Notes: a model not told the origin generated them from the sequence alone. Shown: positions 25,549 to 35,012, counted from the first letter of the stretch. The stretch is DNA of 64,000 nucleotides from an uncultured Bacilli bacterium (GCA_944332265.1 CALVJQ010000001.1:1-64000), one strand, 5' to 3'. Translations and numbers: made by a program.

Positions 25549-27246
25549 TTAAATTTCTTCTATATACAAGTATTCTGTATCAGTCGCATAATAGAAAGCA
25601 TTTTCATCTAATTCAACAAAATAATTATTACTATCTTCAAAAACATCTACATCTATAAAGACAATCTCTTTATCTGAAGAAGAATAAATCATCTTTTTAT
25701 CTTTCTTATCATAATTAATTGTTATTCCATTAATCAATAAAGAAAAATCTTTAATCTCATTTATTTCTTTTCCATTTTCATAATCAAAATATATTGAACT
25801 ATCTAATTCTATTTCAATTGTATTTCCATTAATTAATTCTATTTTAGGTACTAAAGAAAAATCATAATTACTTAAATCTATCTTATACATTTCTTCTAAA
25901 GAAGAATTATATATAGTAACTATTCTATCTATATTATCATAAGCATAGATTAAACCATTATCTTTATTAACTTCAAACTTATTAGCAGTTACACTTTCAT
26001 ATTTACCATTTTTATCTATTATATAAGTTAAACTCTTTGCATATTTTATATTATTTTCTAATTCTAAATTATTAGTAACTAAAACATACTTATCATTTAC
26101 TTTATAAGAATTGATAGTATTCCAATCAGTATAACTAAATGGTTTACCATCTGTTTTCTCTTGATAATCAAAAACAAAATCAGTAACTAATTTAAAATTA
26201 TTATCCATTATAGCCATCTTTTTATTTTTAGCAACAACATAATAAGAATCATATCTATCAATAAAGTCATATTCAAAATTAACTAACTTTTTAAGTTTAT
26301 TAGTAATAATTCCAGTCTTACCATCTTTAACTGCTATATAATTATTACCATCCGTATATAAACCTTCATATTGTGGTCTTATAATCGTATTTCCACTCTT
26401 TAATTCTAAAAGTCCATATAATAAATCACTATATGTTTTACTAGTTCCAACAATAATATTATCTTTATTATATGTAATAATAGCTTCAAATGGTTTTGTA
26501 ATCTTTTCATCACCTAATATTTGATAATTATCAAGTTCATATTCTTCACCATCTAAAGTATATAAATACGTTGTATTTTGTTCATTATTTTCATCATCAT
26601 AACTATATTTAGTTCCTGTAAATCCCAAAGTTATTAAATCATCATTATCTTCATAAATAATAGGAACATAATATACAGCTGTTTCAGATAATTCTTTATC
26701 TAATTTAAATTCTTTATCTTCCAATTTATATATTGATAAATAATTTTGATTATTCTCAATATCATTTATAATTAAATAAAAATTATTATTAAAATCTTCA
26801 ATATAATAGCTATATTCTGCTTCACCTTCAAATAATATATTCGTATTCATATCCATTACTTTATAAATATAATTATCATCATATTCTATTAAATATTCAT
26901 CATTTAAAACATCTAATTTATGTGTATCAGCTACAATATATTTATAAGACTTATATTTATCTACAACTTTCTCTTCTTTTAAAGATGGTTTATTACCCAA
27001 ATCTTTATATACATATGTATACCAATACCAACCGCCTATAATAATAACCAATATTATAACAGCTAATATAATAAAAGCTTTAAACTCATCCCAAAATCTT
27101 TTCTTTTTTTCTAGTTTCACATCTTCTTGAATATCTTTTACTTGAATAGTCTTTTCTTTAACTACTTTTTTAACTTTCTTTTCTTTCTTAGGAGGGATAA
27201 TCTTTTTCTTTTCTTCTTTTACTACCTTATCTTCTTTTTTCGCCAT
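25549..27246 (-). CDS. Membrane-anchored WG-repeat protein 2
   Basis: A 565-residue protein with a Lys/Glu-rich cytoplasmic start (residues 1-50), one transmembrane helix (about 53-75), and a beta-rich exterior. Repeat-like units include LYGLLELKSGNTIIRPQYEG, KTGIITNKLKKLVNFEYDFI and a third near KKMAIMDNNFKLVTDFVFDY. The arrangement matches the protein encoded just downstream, so the two are probably paralogues. GAGGTGTCGAT precedes the ATG. It lies behind xseA-xseB, separated by a weak hairpin. Confidence 0.72.
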   Translation of the reverse strand: MAKKEDKVVKEEKKKIIPPKKEKKVKKVVKEKTIQVKDIQEDVKLEKKKRFWDEFKAFIILAVIILVIIIGGWYWYTYVYKDLGNKPSLKEEKVVDKYKSYKYIVADTHKLDVLNDEYLIEYDDNYIYKVMDMNTNILFEGEAEYSYYIEDFNNNFYLIINDIENNQNYLSIYKLEDKEFKLDKELSETAVYYVPIIYEDNDDLITLGFTGTKYSYDDENNEQNTTYLYTLDGEEYELDNYQILGDEKITKPFEAIITYNKDNIIVGTSKTYSDLLYGLLELKSGNTIIRPQYEGLYTDGNNYIAVKDGKTGIITNKLKKLVNFEYDFIDRYDSYYVVAKNKKMAIMDNNFKLVTDFVFDYQEKTDGKPFSYTDWNTINSYKVNDKYVLVTNNLELENNIKYAKSLTYIIDKNGKYESVTANKFEVNKDNGLIYAYDNIDRIVTIYNSSLEEMYKIDLSNYDFSLVPKIELINGNTIEIELDSSIYFDYENGKEINEIKDFSLLINGITINYDKKDKKMIYSSSDKEIVFIDVDVFEDSNNYFVELDENAFYYATDTEYLYIEEI

Positions 27247-27291
27247 ATCGACACCTCTATCATATATTTATTATAACATACTAAAGAAAGC

Positions 27292-27315
27292 AAAAAAAGA
27301 AGATTTTTATTCTTC
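27292..27315 (-). terminator. Terminator after xseB
   Basis: A short GAAGA/TCTTC stem (27311-27315 with 27299-27303) with a 7-base loop and a T7 tract. It is weak and overlaps the last codons of xseB. Confidence 0.5.
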
Positions 27316-27534
27316 AATTTCAAAATCTTCTAATTCTCCATTTTCCTTTAAAATTTTATTAACTTTCTCAGTCGCCATATTTAACTTATCACTGCAATTT
27401 TTTACAAGTTGCATTGCTTCACCATATTTTAAAATAGCCTTATCCAAATCTACATTTCCATTTTCTAATTCTTTTACAATAGATTCTAATTCATTTAAAC
27501 TTTCTTCAAATGTCTTTTCCTTTTTAGTAGCCAT
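27307..27534 (-). CDS. xseB: Exodeoxyribonuclease VII small subunit
   Basis: A 75-residue helical protein matching XseB: TFEESLNELESIVKELENG near the N-terminus and LDKAILKYGEAMQLVKNC in the middle. It binds XseA to form exonuclease VII, which degrades single-stranded DNA. I chose the ATG of MATKKEK at 27534 because AGGAGA lies nine bases upstream. It starts one base after the xseA stop, so the two are coupled. Confidence 0.95.
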   Translation of the reverse strand: MATKKEKTFEESLNELESIVKELENGNVDLDKAILKYGEAMQLVKNCSDKLNMATEKVNKILKENGELEDFEIEE

Positions 27535-27535
27535 T

Positions 27536-28870
27536 CTACTCACTCTCCTTAACTATCGCTTTAACACTACCTTCATACATTTTAATTGATATTAGATCAT
27601 CTTTCTTTAAATCTTTAGCTTCTTTAATAATTTTTCCGTTACTATCTGTAACTAAACTATATCCTTTACTTAAAACATTTAACGGATTTAGTAAATTCAA
27701 CTTATTTATGATAATTTCATATTGATGATTAAAAACATTTAATTTATTCTGAATTATTATATTTAAATTATTTCTTATACTATTTATTCTCTCTCTATGT
27801 ACTTCATAACTTGCTAAAGGATTTTTCAAAATATAACTTTCTTTTACATGACTTAATCTTAAATAATAATCATTAAGTATTTGCTTTATATAAGAATTAA
27901 TTCTTTCAATAAATGTATCTAATTTTTGCTCTTTTACTTCATATAAAGCCATTGGATTTCTAATTACATACGCATTTTTTATATTATCTATTCTCTTTTG
28001 ATTAAAAGAAATAATACTTTTTATATTTTCATTTAATCTTATTTTATATTGTTCAATTAATGTTCTTAAATCTACTATATTAGGAACCGCCATTTCCGCA
28101 GCTCCAGTTGGTGTCGGTGCTCTTAAATCAGCCACAAAATCAGCAATTGTAAAATCTATTTCATGACCGACCGCCGAAATAATAGGAATTTTTGAATTAT
28201 AAATTGCTCTTGCTACAATCTCTTCATTAAATGCCCATAAATCCTCAATCGAACCACCACCACGACCACAAATAATAACATCTAAATCAAATTCTTGTGC
28301 TAAAGTAATCTGTTTTACAATACTTTCTTTAGCTCCAACACCTTGTACTAAAGCAGGAAATAAAATCGTTTCACATAAAGGATATCTTCTTTTAATTGTA
28401 CTTAATATATCTCTTATAGCAGCTCCAGTTGGTGCTGTAATAATTCCTATTTTTTTAGGAAAACGAGGTATTGGTTTTTTATGTTCAAGATTAAAAAGTC
28501 CTTCTTCTTGCAATTTTTTCTTTAACTTTTCATATTCTAAATAAAGATTACCAATTCCATCTAAAGCCATTTCATCAACATATATTTGATATCCTCCAGT
28601 TGCTTCATAAACCGTTACTCTTCCACTTACCAAGACCTTCATTCCATCTTCTGGCTCAAACTTAATATCTTTAGCATAAGAAGCAAACATCACCGCAGCA
28701 ATACGACTATTTTCATCTTTTAAAGTAAAATAAAAATGCCCTCTACTATGATGTTTAAAATTACTAATTTCCCCTTTTATATATACTCTATTTAATTCAG
28801 GCTTACTATCAAACATATTTTTTATTGCTCTATTTAAAGCTGTAATACTATAATATTTAATATCATTCAT
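27536..28870 (-). CDS. xseA: Exodeoxyribonuclease VII large subunit
   Basis: Catalytic subunit of exonuclease VII, 444 residues, close to the family norm. It has an N-terminal OB fold (VYIKGEISNFKHHSRGHFYF), the central domain with GIITAPTGAAIRDI and CGRGGGSIEDLWAFNEE, VGHEIDFTIADFVADLRAPTPTGAAE (in two parts), and a coiled-coil C-terminal region. The start MNDIKYYS at 28870 is preceded by GGTGAT; earlier codons have no such site. It ends in TAG one base before the xseB start. Confidence 0.96.
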   Translation of the reverse strand: MNDIKYYSITALNRAIKNMFDSKPELNRVYIKGEISNFKHHSRGHFYFTLKDENSRIAAVMFASYAKDIKFEPEDGMKVLVSGRVTVYEATGGYQIYVDEMALDGIGNLYLEYEKLKKKLQEEGLFNLEHKKPIPRFPKKIGIITAPTGAAIRDILSTIKRRYPLCETILFPALVQGVGAKESIVKQITLAQEFDLDVIICGRGGGSIEDLWAFNEEIVARAIYNSKIPIISAVGHEIDFTIADFVADLRAPTPTGAAEMAVPNIVDLRTLIEQYKIRLNENIKSIISFNQKRIDNIKNAYVIRNPMALYEVKEQKLDTFIERINSYIKQILNDYYLRLSHVKESYILKNPLASYEVHRERINSIRNNLNIIIQNKLNVFNHQYEIIINKLNLLNPLNVLSKGYSLVTDSNGKIIKEAKDLKKDDLISIKMYEGSVKAIVKESE

Positions 28871-28923
28871 ATAATCACCATTACAATTAATTATTATACC
28901 AAACATTAGTTTTAGAAACAACT

Positions 28924-28960
28924 AAAAAAGATTTAGTACTACCTTTTACTAAATCTTTTT
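28924..28960 (-). terminator. Terminator of the Tam41-type gene
   Basis: Perfect 14-bp stem (28947-28960 with 28925-28938) and 8-base loop, ending in a T run. The stop codon lies in the hairpin. Confidence 0.8.
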
Positions 28961-29853
28961 CTTACCTTAGCTAAAGCATAAGGAACACTTCTAACTATAC
29001 CATTTGTTTTTATTCCTTCAATTATTTGAACACGACTTTCTTGTTTATTTTTCATCAAAAAATAATCAAAAACATTTATACGTAACATCTCTATGTCATC
29101 AAAATTAGTATTCTTTTTATACAAATATTCCAACAAACTAACCGGTAATTCATTAAAATGATTTATTAATTTATCATAATCTATCAAAAAAGTACCACTA
29201 GGACCTATAGGAATTAAAAAGTCATTCTCTAAAGGATATATTTTAGCTATAATATCAAAACTACCTTCTACTATATTTTCTACTTTATGAGGATTTTCTG
29301 CTATAGCCATTCTCGCATCCCCAACATAAGAAAGCCCACATAACTTATTAAATATTTCTTTTCTCGTTGTATATTTATCACAAAATAAACAAGCAATAAT
29401 CAATGCACATTTTCGATTATAAGCAATTGATTCTCTAATTTTTTCTTCACTAGAAACTTCCATTACTGGCTTATGAAAACGTCCAGCCATAAAAAGATTA
29501 TCCCAAGTTTCTAAACTTTCAATAAAATCACCAATTTCCGTAACCCCATATTTAAAAGTATATTCTCCATCTCTAATTTCACTAAAATAATTTATTTTAT
29601 TTAAACCTTTAATCTTCTTAATACTTCTTTGACTTAAATGAATTTTTCCTAACAAAGAATAATCTGATGGATGAAGCAACATATTATCACGATGCCATAC
29701 CCGTAAATCATCAACAACAAAAATTGCATCTGTTAAAATCTTACCTGTTCCTTCTCTTTTTGCTTGCTTAAAAACCCCCGAACCATAGCCATATATAGCC
29801 CGTGCAGCAGGTCTACTACTAGCAAAATTTTCAATTGCTTCTTTCTTATCCAT
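28939..29853 (-). CDS. Tam41-type phosphatidate cytidylyltransferase (mitochondrial-like CDP-DAG synthase)
   Basis: Tam41 makes CDP-diacylglycerol from phosphatidic acid and CTP and is best known from mitochondria. This 304-residue protein shows the family pattern along its length: IYGYGSGVFKQ (Gly24-Ser25-Gly26), TDAIFVVDD with metal-binding Asp48/Asp49, WHRDN, KYGV near residue 101, AGRFHKPV (123-130) and GLSYVGDARM with ENPHKV (173-191). It is soluble or peripheral, unlike the multi-pass CdsA normally used by bacteria. GGGGTTGATATA precedes the ATG. xseA follows about 70 bases later, with a terminator between. Bacterial homologues are known in Firmicutes, so this is rare rather than unique. 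Confidence 0.9.
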   Translation of the reverse strand: MDKKEAIENFASSRPAARAIYGYGSGVFKQAKREGTGKILTDAIFVVDDLRVWHRDNMLLHPSDYSLLGKIHLSQRSIKKIKGLNKINYFSEIRDGEYTFKYGVTEIGDFIESLETWDNLFMAGRFHKPVMEVSSEEKIRESIAYNRKCALIIACLFCDKYTTRKEIFNKLCGLSYVGDARMAIAENPHKVENIVEGSFDIIAKIYPLENDFLIPIGPSGTFLIDYDKLINHFNELPVSLLEYLYKKNTNFDDIEMLRINVFDYFLMKNKQESRVQIIEGIKTNGIVRSVPYALAKVRKRFSKR

Positions 29854-29917
29854 TATATCAACCCCATAACAAGTCCTATGAATAGATAATATTATAACAC
29901 AAAAAAAGCATTATTAC

Positions 29918-30541
29918 TTATTTTTCAATATAAATACAATTGTTATATATCTTATTTAACAGTTTATCATCATATTTTACATCTATATACCTTTCAAAGT
30001 TATTATTTGCCTTAATTCCAAAACGTCTTTTCTTCTGACGATAACAAGCAAAAAAAGAAATAAAAACATCTAAAATAAATAAAATCATAAAAATAAAAGA
30101 AAATATATAACCACCCTTATTCATTTTCATATAAATAAAATCTCCTACTACTTTTAAATAATCTATAAATAATACTGCACATAATCCAAAAGCAATCGAA
30201 TAAAATAAATTAACTCGTCCTTTTAAATTAAAAGGGATATTACTGTAATCCTAAGATTTTGCAAGAAAAATCTTTTCTTGCACAAAACTACTTATATACT
30301 CTACTAACGTAGCAATAACAAAACCTATTCCAAAAATAGCTAACTTATTATTACCTAAAATAGAACAAATCCCTAAAATTAATACACCAGCTATCCCATA
30401 AATAGGAATTAATGGTAAATATATTAAACTTTTCCTAATTTGCCATTTTTTTGATTTTATTAAACACCATATTTCTTCAATTAAACATCCTAAAAAAGAA
30501 CCAATAATAAAAACCCAAAAATATCTAAAAAACTTACGCAT
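29918..30541 (-). pseudogene. CmpB-like (PF06541) membrane protein interrupted by an in-frame TAG
   Basis: Two open stretches (30541-30254 and 30250-29918) are in the same frame and are separated only by TAG at 30253-30251. Read through, they give a protein of about 207 residues. The first part has PLIPYGIAGVLIL-like helices (LPLIPIYGIAG) and ATLVEY; the second continues directly with DYSNIPFNLKGRVNLF. In PF06541 proteins the residue before Asp-Tyr-Ser is normally Trp, so a single TGG to TAG change explains the break. The ribosome binding site GGAGTAAGT before the first ATG is intact. Either a recent nonsense mutation or a sequence error. Confidence 0.85.
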
Positions 30542-30662
30542 TACTTACTCCATAACTAATAATTTAATTTCTTTAAAATTTAATTTCTTTCTCCTATTTA
30601 AAAAATACATTTTAAAAAAAAGCTTTCTAAAATTCATTACATTCATATAATTATTGCTTATT

Positions 30663-31301
30663 TTAATCTTCTCCTTCACTATTCTTCTTGATTATATTTT
30701 CTAATGTAACCATATCTTTCATCTCATTATCAATATGTTCTAATTCATCACTTATTTGAACTAATTTCTTCTTTATTCCTTCAGTACAATAATCACTTTT
30801 ATATCTTAACTTATGATCCAATGATGCCCATAAATCCATAGCCATAGTTCTAATCTGAATTTCTGCTTTAACCATAACTTTCTCATTAATAAACTCAACT
30901 GGAACTTCAACAATCAAATGATAACTACGATATCCAGTTTCTTTTGGCTTAGAAATAAAATCTTTTTCATTTATAACATGAATAATATTACTATTTCGAA
31001 TAATATCAATTAACTCAAAAACATCTGATTCAAAAGCACAAATAATTCGTACCCCAACAATATCATTAATATATTTTTCGACATTAGCTATTGTAAAATC
31101 CAAATTATCCTTATACAGCTTATTTATTATGCTATCAGAACTTTTTATTCTCGTTTTAATATGTTCAATCGGATTATACTTCTTTATATATTTAAAATCA
31201 TCATTAATAATCTGCAATTGTGTTTCCAAAACTTTAAGTGCTGAGATATATTTAATCATAAGACTATCGAGATTTCCTAACTCTTCATCAATATTATCCA
31301 A
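30663..31301 (-). CDS. relQ: Small alarmone synthetase (RelQ-like GTP pyrophosphokinase)
   Basis: A 212-residue cytoplasmic enzyme making (p)ppGpp from ATP and GTP or GDP. The synthetase motifs are present: RIKSSDSIINKL, DIVGVRIIC (Asp80), KPKETGYRSYHLIV, and AEIQIRTMAMDLWASLDHKL with Glu147. No hydrolase or ACT/TGS domain is present, which places it with RelQ/YjbM or RelP types. The C-terminal helix after residue 175 favours the RelQ type. The start is TTG, with AGGAGG six bases upstream. Neighbours are unrelated. Confidence 0.9.
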   Translation of the reverse strand: MDNIDEELGNLDSLMIKYISALKVLETQLQIINDDFKYIKKYNPIEHIKTRIKSSDSIINKLYKDNLDFTIANVEKYINDIVGVRIICAFESDVFELIDIIRNSNIIHVINEKDFISKPKETGYRSYHLIVEVPVEFINEKVMVKAEIQIRTMAMDLWASLDHKLRYKSDYCTEGIKKKLVQISDELEHIDNEMKDMVTLENIIKKNSEGED

Positions 31302-31381
31302 TATATTCCTCCTATATCTAACATTATATTCTAAATATTTTATTATTTTATTATCTAATTCTTAAAAATAATTAAAAGGGC

Positions 31382-31418
31382 AAAAAGAAGTTGATCTATA
31401 TAACATAAATCAACTTCT
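31382..31418 (-). terminator. Terminator of the HD/valS unit
   Basis: Perfect 10-bp stem (31409-31418 with 31386-31395) and 13-base loop, then TTTTT on the minus strand, about 75 bases after the valS stop. Confidence 0.75.
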
Positions 31419-31491
31419 CTCCTTCTAATTACTAACTAAATATAACACAAATTATATAATTTAAAAAGTATAAAATTAATAAGTTTACATT

Positions 31492-34038
31492 TTATTTCAA
31501 TTGTTCTAATCTTTCTAACACAATCTTCAATTGCGTTTCTTCATGCCCTAAATTAGCTTTTTCTGCTTCAACTATCTTAGCTGGAGCTTTAGATACATAA
31601 TTCTGATTAGCTAACAATTTTTTACGACGTTCAATACTTGCTTCCAAAGTACTCTTTTCTTTTTCTAAATTAGCCAATTCTTCATCCTTTTGTTTAGAAT
31701 CATCATAACATAAAATAACTTTATAATTATCTAAAATTACTTCTATTTTACCAGACAAATTACTGCTAATAACTCTCTTATCTTCTAATTTTAACATTTT
31801 TAAAATTAATTCATTATCAATATCAGTAATTACTTCATAATCGCTACCTATATTATTCTCTGCTTTTTTATTTCTAAATAAAGCAATAAAGTTAATTATC
31901 TTATCAACTTCTTTTTTATCAATATCAAATACTTTCTTCTTATCATAAGTTGGATAAGAACTAATCATAATTGATTCACTATCTTGAATAGGTAACATAT
32001 GATAAATTTCTTCTGTTACAAACGGCATAAAAGGATGCATCATTTTAATTATGCCATCTAAAACATAAAATAAAACACTTTTTGTTGTTTGTGAATCTAA
32101 ACTAAACTTGGCAAATTCTATATAACTACTACAAAAATCATTCCATATAAAGTCATATAATTCAGCTCCAACCAAATTAAATTCATACTTATCCATATGT
32201 TTAATAGTACGTTTAACAATCTCTTCATATTTAGTTAAAATCCATTTATCTTCCATTTTTAAATTACTAAAATCTAATTCCTTTAAATCATCAATATTTA
32301 ATAATACAAAACGTGAAGCATTCCATAATTTATTTATAAAATTCCATGTTCCAGCTACTTTATCAGTATCAAAACGTAAATCAGTTCCCATTGCAACATC
32401 AGTTGCTAAATAAAAACGCAAAGAATCTACCCCATATTCTTCGATCATATCCATTGGATCTACTCCATTGCCTAAAGATTTAGACATTTTTCTTCCATCC
32501 TTAGCGCGAATAAGTCCATGTAAAATACAATCTTTAAATGGTCTTTTACCTGTAATATGCTCAGCTTGAAAAATCATTCTTGCTACCCAGAAAAAGATTA
32601 TATCATAAGCTGTAACTAAAACATCATTAGGATAATATCTTTCTAAGTCATCTGTCTTTTCTGGCCATCCTAAAGTACTAAAAGGCCACAAAGCTGAACT
32701 AAACCATGTATCTAAAACATCTTCATCTTGAACCCATCCTTCGCCTTTAGGAGCTTCCTCACCAACATATATTTCATCATCTTTATACCATGCTGGAATT
32801 CTATGTCCCCACCATAATTGACGAGAAATACACCAATCATAAGATATTTCCATCCAATGAGTTAAAATTTTCTCAAACCTTGCTGGTACAAAATTAACTT
32901 TTTCATCTTTCTTCTTTTGCGTATCTAAAACTCTTTTTGCCAAATCACCCATCTTAACAAACCATTGCTTAGATAAATAAGGTTCTACCATAACCCCTGT
33001 TCTTTCACTATGCCCAACTGAATGAGTCATTGGCTCAATACGTAAAAGCAAACCTTCTTTTTCCAAATCTTTAAGCAACTCAGCACGACACATTTCTCTA
33101 CTCATACCTTGATATTGCAAAGCATTTGAATTCATTGTTCCATCAGGATTCATAACAATTACTCTTTCTAAGTTGTGTCTATTACCAACTTCAAAATCGT
33201 TAGGATCATGTGCAGGAGTAATTTTAACAACCCCTGTTCCAAATTCTGGATCAGCATGTTCATCTCCAATAATTGGAATTGCTTTATTAACAATTGGCAA
33301 TATTACTTTTTTACCAATTAATTTATTATATCTCTCATCACTTGGATTAACTGCTACGGCAGTATCTCCAAATAATGTTTCTGGTCTTGTTGTTGCTACA
33401 TCTAAATAATCACTTGTACCTTCAATTATATATTTTAAATGATAAAATGCTCCAGGTATCTCTTTATAAATAACTTCTTCATTAGATAAAGCAGTTTGAG
33501 CAGCTGGATCCCAATTAATTATTTTTTCTCCTTTATAAATAATTCCTTCATTATAATAATCAACAAATACTTTAGTAACTGCTTTATTTAAACCTTCATC
33601 TAAAGTAAATCTTTCTTTATTATAATCAACACTAATTCCCATTTTAGCCCATTGATCTCTAATACTTCCTCCATATTCATGTGTCCAATCCCAACAAGCT
33701 TCTAAGAACTTCTCACGACCATACTCATATTTATCAATACCTAATTCCTTCAATTTTTTAACTACTTTCGCTTCAGTTGCAATTGCAGCATGATCCATTC
33801 CTGGCAACCACAAACAATCAAATCCTTGCATTCTCTTATAGCGAATTATAATATCTTGTAAAGATACATCTAAAGCATGTCCTAAATGCAATTTACCTGT
33901 TACATTAGGTGGAGGAATTACTATACAAAAAGGATCTTTACTTTTATCTCCTGAATCAAAATATCCTTTCTTTTTCCAATCTTCATATTTACCTTCTTCT
34001 ACCTTTTTATGATTATACTTAGTATCTATTTCTTTCAT
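31492..34038 (-). CDS. valS: Valine--tRNA ligase
   Basis: Class I synthetase charging tRNA-Val. The 848-residue protein has the HIGH-type motif PPPNVTGKLHLGHAL near residue 45, editing-domain sequence TTRPETLFGDTAVAV, KMSKS in GRKMSKSLGNG near residue 520, and a C-terminal coiled-coil arm (ELANLEKEKSTLEASIERRK). AGGAAAT precedes the ATG at 34038. The start overlaps the 3' end of the HD-hydrolase gene by 20 bases, so both are transcribed from the promoter at 34976-35004 and controlled by the T-box leader. Length is slightly below the Bacillus enzyme. Confidence 0.97.
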   Translation of the reverse strand: MKEIDTKYNHKKVEEGKYEDWKKKGYFDSGDKSKDPFCIVIPPPNVTGKLHLGHALDVSLQDIIIRYKRMQGFDCLWLPGMDHAAIATEAKVVKKLKELGIDKYEYGREKFLEACWDWTHEYGGSIRDQWAKMGISVDYNKERFTLDEGLNKAVTKVFVDYYNEGIIYKGEKIINWDPAAQTALSNEEVIYKEIPGAFYHLKYIIEGTSDYLDVATTRPETLFGDTAVAVNPSDERYNKLIGKKVILPIVNKAIPIIGDEHADPEFGTGVVKITPAHDPNDFEVGNRHNLERVIVMNPDGTMNSNALQYQGMSREMCRAELLKDLEKEGLLLRIEPMTHSVGHSERTGVMVEPYLSKQWFVKMGDLAKRVLDTQKKKDEKVNFVPARFEKILTHWMEISYDWCISRQLWWGHRIPAWYKDDEIYVGEEAPKGEGWVQDEDVLDTWFSSALWPFSTLGWPEKTDDLERYYPNDVLVTAYDIIFFWVARMIFQAEHITGKRPFKDCILHGLIRAKDGRKMSKSLGNGVDPMDMIEEYGVDSLRFYLATDVAMGTDLRFDTDKVAGTWNFINKLWNASRFVLLNIDDLKELDFSNLKMEDKWILTKYEEIVKRTIKHMDKYEFNLVGAELYDFIWNDFCSSYIEFAKFSLDSQTTKSVLFYVLDGIIKMMHPFMPFVTEEIYHMLPIQDSESIMISSYPTYDKKKVFDIDKKEVDKIINFIALFRNKKAENNIGSDYEVITDIDNELILKMLKLEDKRVISSNLSGKIEVILDNYKVILCYDDSKQKDEELANLEKEKSTLEASIERRKKLLANQNYVSKAPAKIVEAEKANLGHEETQLKIVLERLEQLK

Positions 34039-34756
34039 ATTTCCTTATCCTTTCCTTAATATATTTTTTTATTTCTTTATATATCTTAGCAAAATCTTCT
34101 CCTACACAGACGACTCGATAATAACTATCCAAATACTTTTCATATTCTAATAAAATAACATCATTATATATCCCAAAGACAAATGCCATTTGAATAACCA
34201 AACGATCATTATAATTATTCGCTAATTTAACATCAATATTTTGATGTTTAAAAACTTCTTCCATTACCAATGGTGATACTCTATCTTCTTTAGCCCTATG
34301 TTTTAACTCTTTTAAAACACCAATAGTATAAATTACATCCATTTTATCGACATCTCTAATTAACTTTGCAATCTTATTAGTAACTTCATCCCCACTATCT
34401 GGTAATTCTAATTTATTATGATACTTAATTGCAAACTGAATAATAGGATACCACTCTTCTTTTTTACAAAATAACTTAATATCTCCTTTTTTAAATAATT
34501 GCTCAACACTATAATCAGCATGATCAACACTTTTATAATCAATATAAGTTTTAAAAACTTTTAACTGTAGAAAACGCCCAATATCATGTAATAAACCAAC
34601 TATTTGACATATTTCTTTTTCTTCTTCTGTATAATTTAATTTTTCTGCATATTTAATCATCAATTTCATAACTCTAATCGAATGATTATACTTAGATAAA
34701 ATATCGTTATTATTTAAATCATAATTACTAACATATTCTCTAAATTTATCAAGCAT
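34019..34756 (-). CDS. HD-domain phosphohydrolase
   Basis: A 245-residue cytoplasmic protein with the HD-superfamily metal pattern: His25 in KYNHSIRV, His57-Asp58 in GLLHDIGR, a His in KYHNK and Asp135-x-Asp in RDVDKMD. Substrates of such small HD proteins are often nucleotides, but this one cannot be assigned. AGGGGTTTAT precedes the ATG. It is the first gene after the T-box leader and overlaps valS, so it should be induced when tRNA-Val is uncharged. Confidence 0.85.
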   Translation of the reverse strand: MLDKFREYVSNYDLNNNDILSKYNHSIRVMKLMIKYAEKLNYTEEEKEICQIVGLLHDIGRFLQLKVFKTYIDYKSVDHADYSVEQLFKKGDIKLFCKKEEWYPIIQFAIKYHNKLELPDSGDEVTNKIAKLIRDVDKMDVIYTIGVLKELKHRAKEDRVSPLVMEEVFKHQNIDVKLANNYNDRLVIQMAFVFGIYNDVILLEYEKYLDSYYRVVCVGEDFAKIYKEIKKYIKERIRKYERNRY

Positions 34757-34770
34757 ATAAACCCCTCCAT

Positions 34771-34969
34771 AAAAAAATAGCTATAACTTAAGGACGAATT
34801 ACTTCGCGGTACCACCTTAATTTATAACTATTGTTATACATCTCAAATATTTAACGCATATTAACGGTTCATACTCCCAAGCAACCTTCATTTTTCTTCC
34901 CTACTCTTTTCCACCAACCAAGAGCTCTCTATAAGTTCCCAAAAATTACTCCTCTTGTTCAACATATTT
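34771..34969 (-). promoter_or_regulatory. T-box leader of the HD/valS operon
   Basis: On the minus strand, Stem I features AGAGAG and GGTTGGTGG are followed by GGGAGTATGAACCGTTA, then the T-box core AAGGTGGTACCGCG (34818-34805). A long terminator-type helix with a T7 run (34777-34771) comes last. GTA at 34874-34872 is a plausible specifier codon for valine, matching valS in the operon. The leader starts about seven bases after the -10 box at 34976. The specifier position is my reading of the fold. Confidence 0.9.
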
Positions 34970-34975
34970 AAATGT

Positions 34976-35004
34976 ATTATAAACTAATCTAAGATTAAAA
35001 GCAA
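34976..35004 (-). promoter_or_regulatory. Promoter of the T-box/valS transcript
   Basis: On the minus strand TTGCTT (35004-34999), a 17-base spacer and TATAAT (34981-34976). It is back to back with the promoter of the GspE-like gene. Confidence 0.75.
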
Positions 35005-35012
35005 TAAAATTA

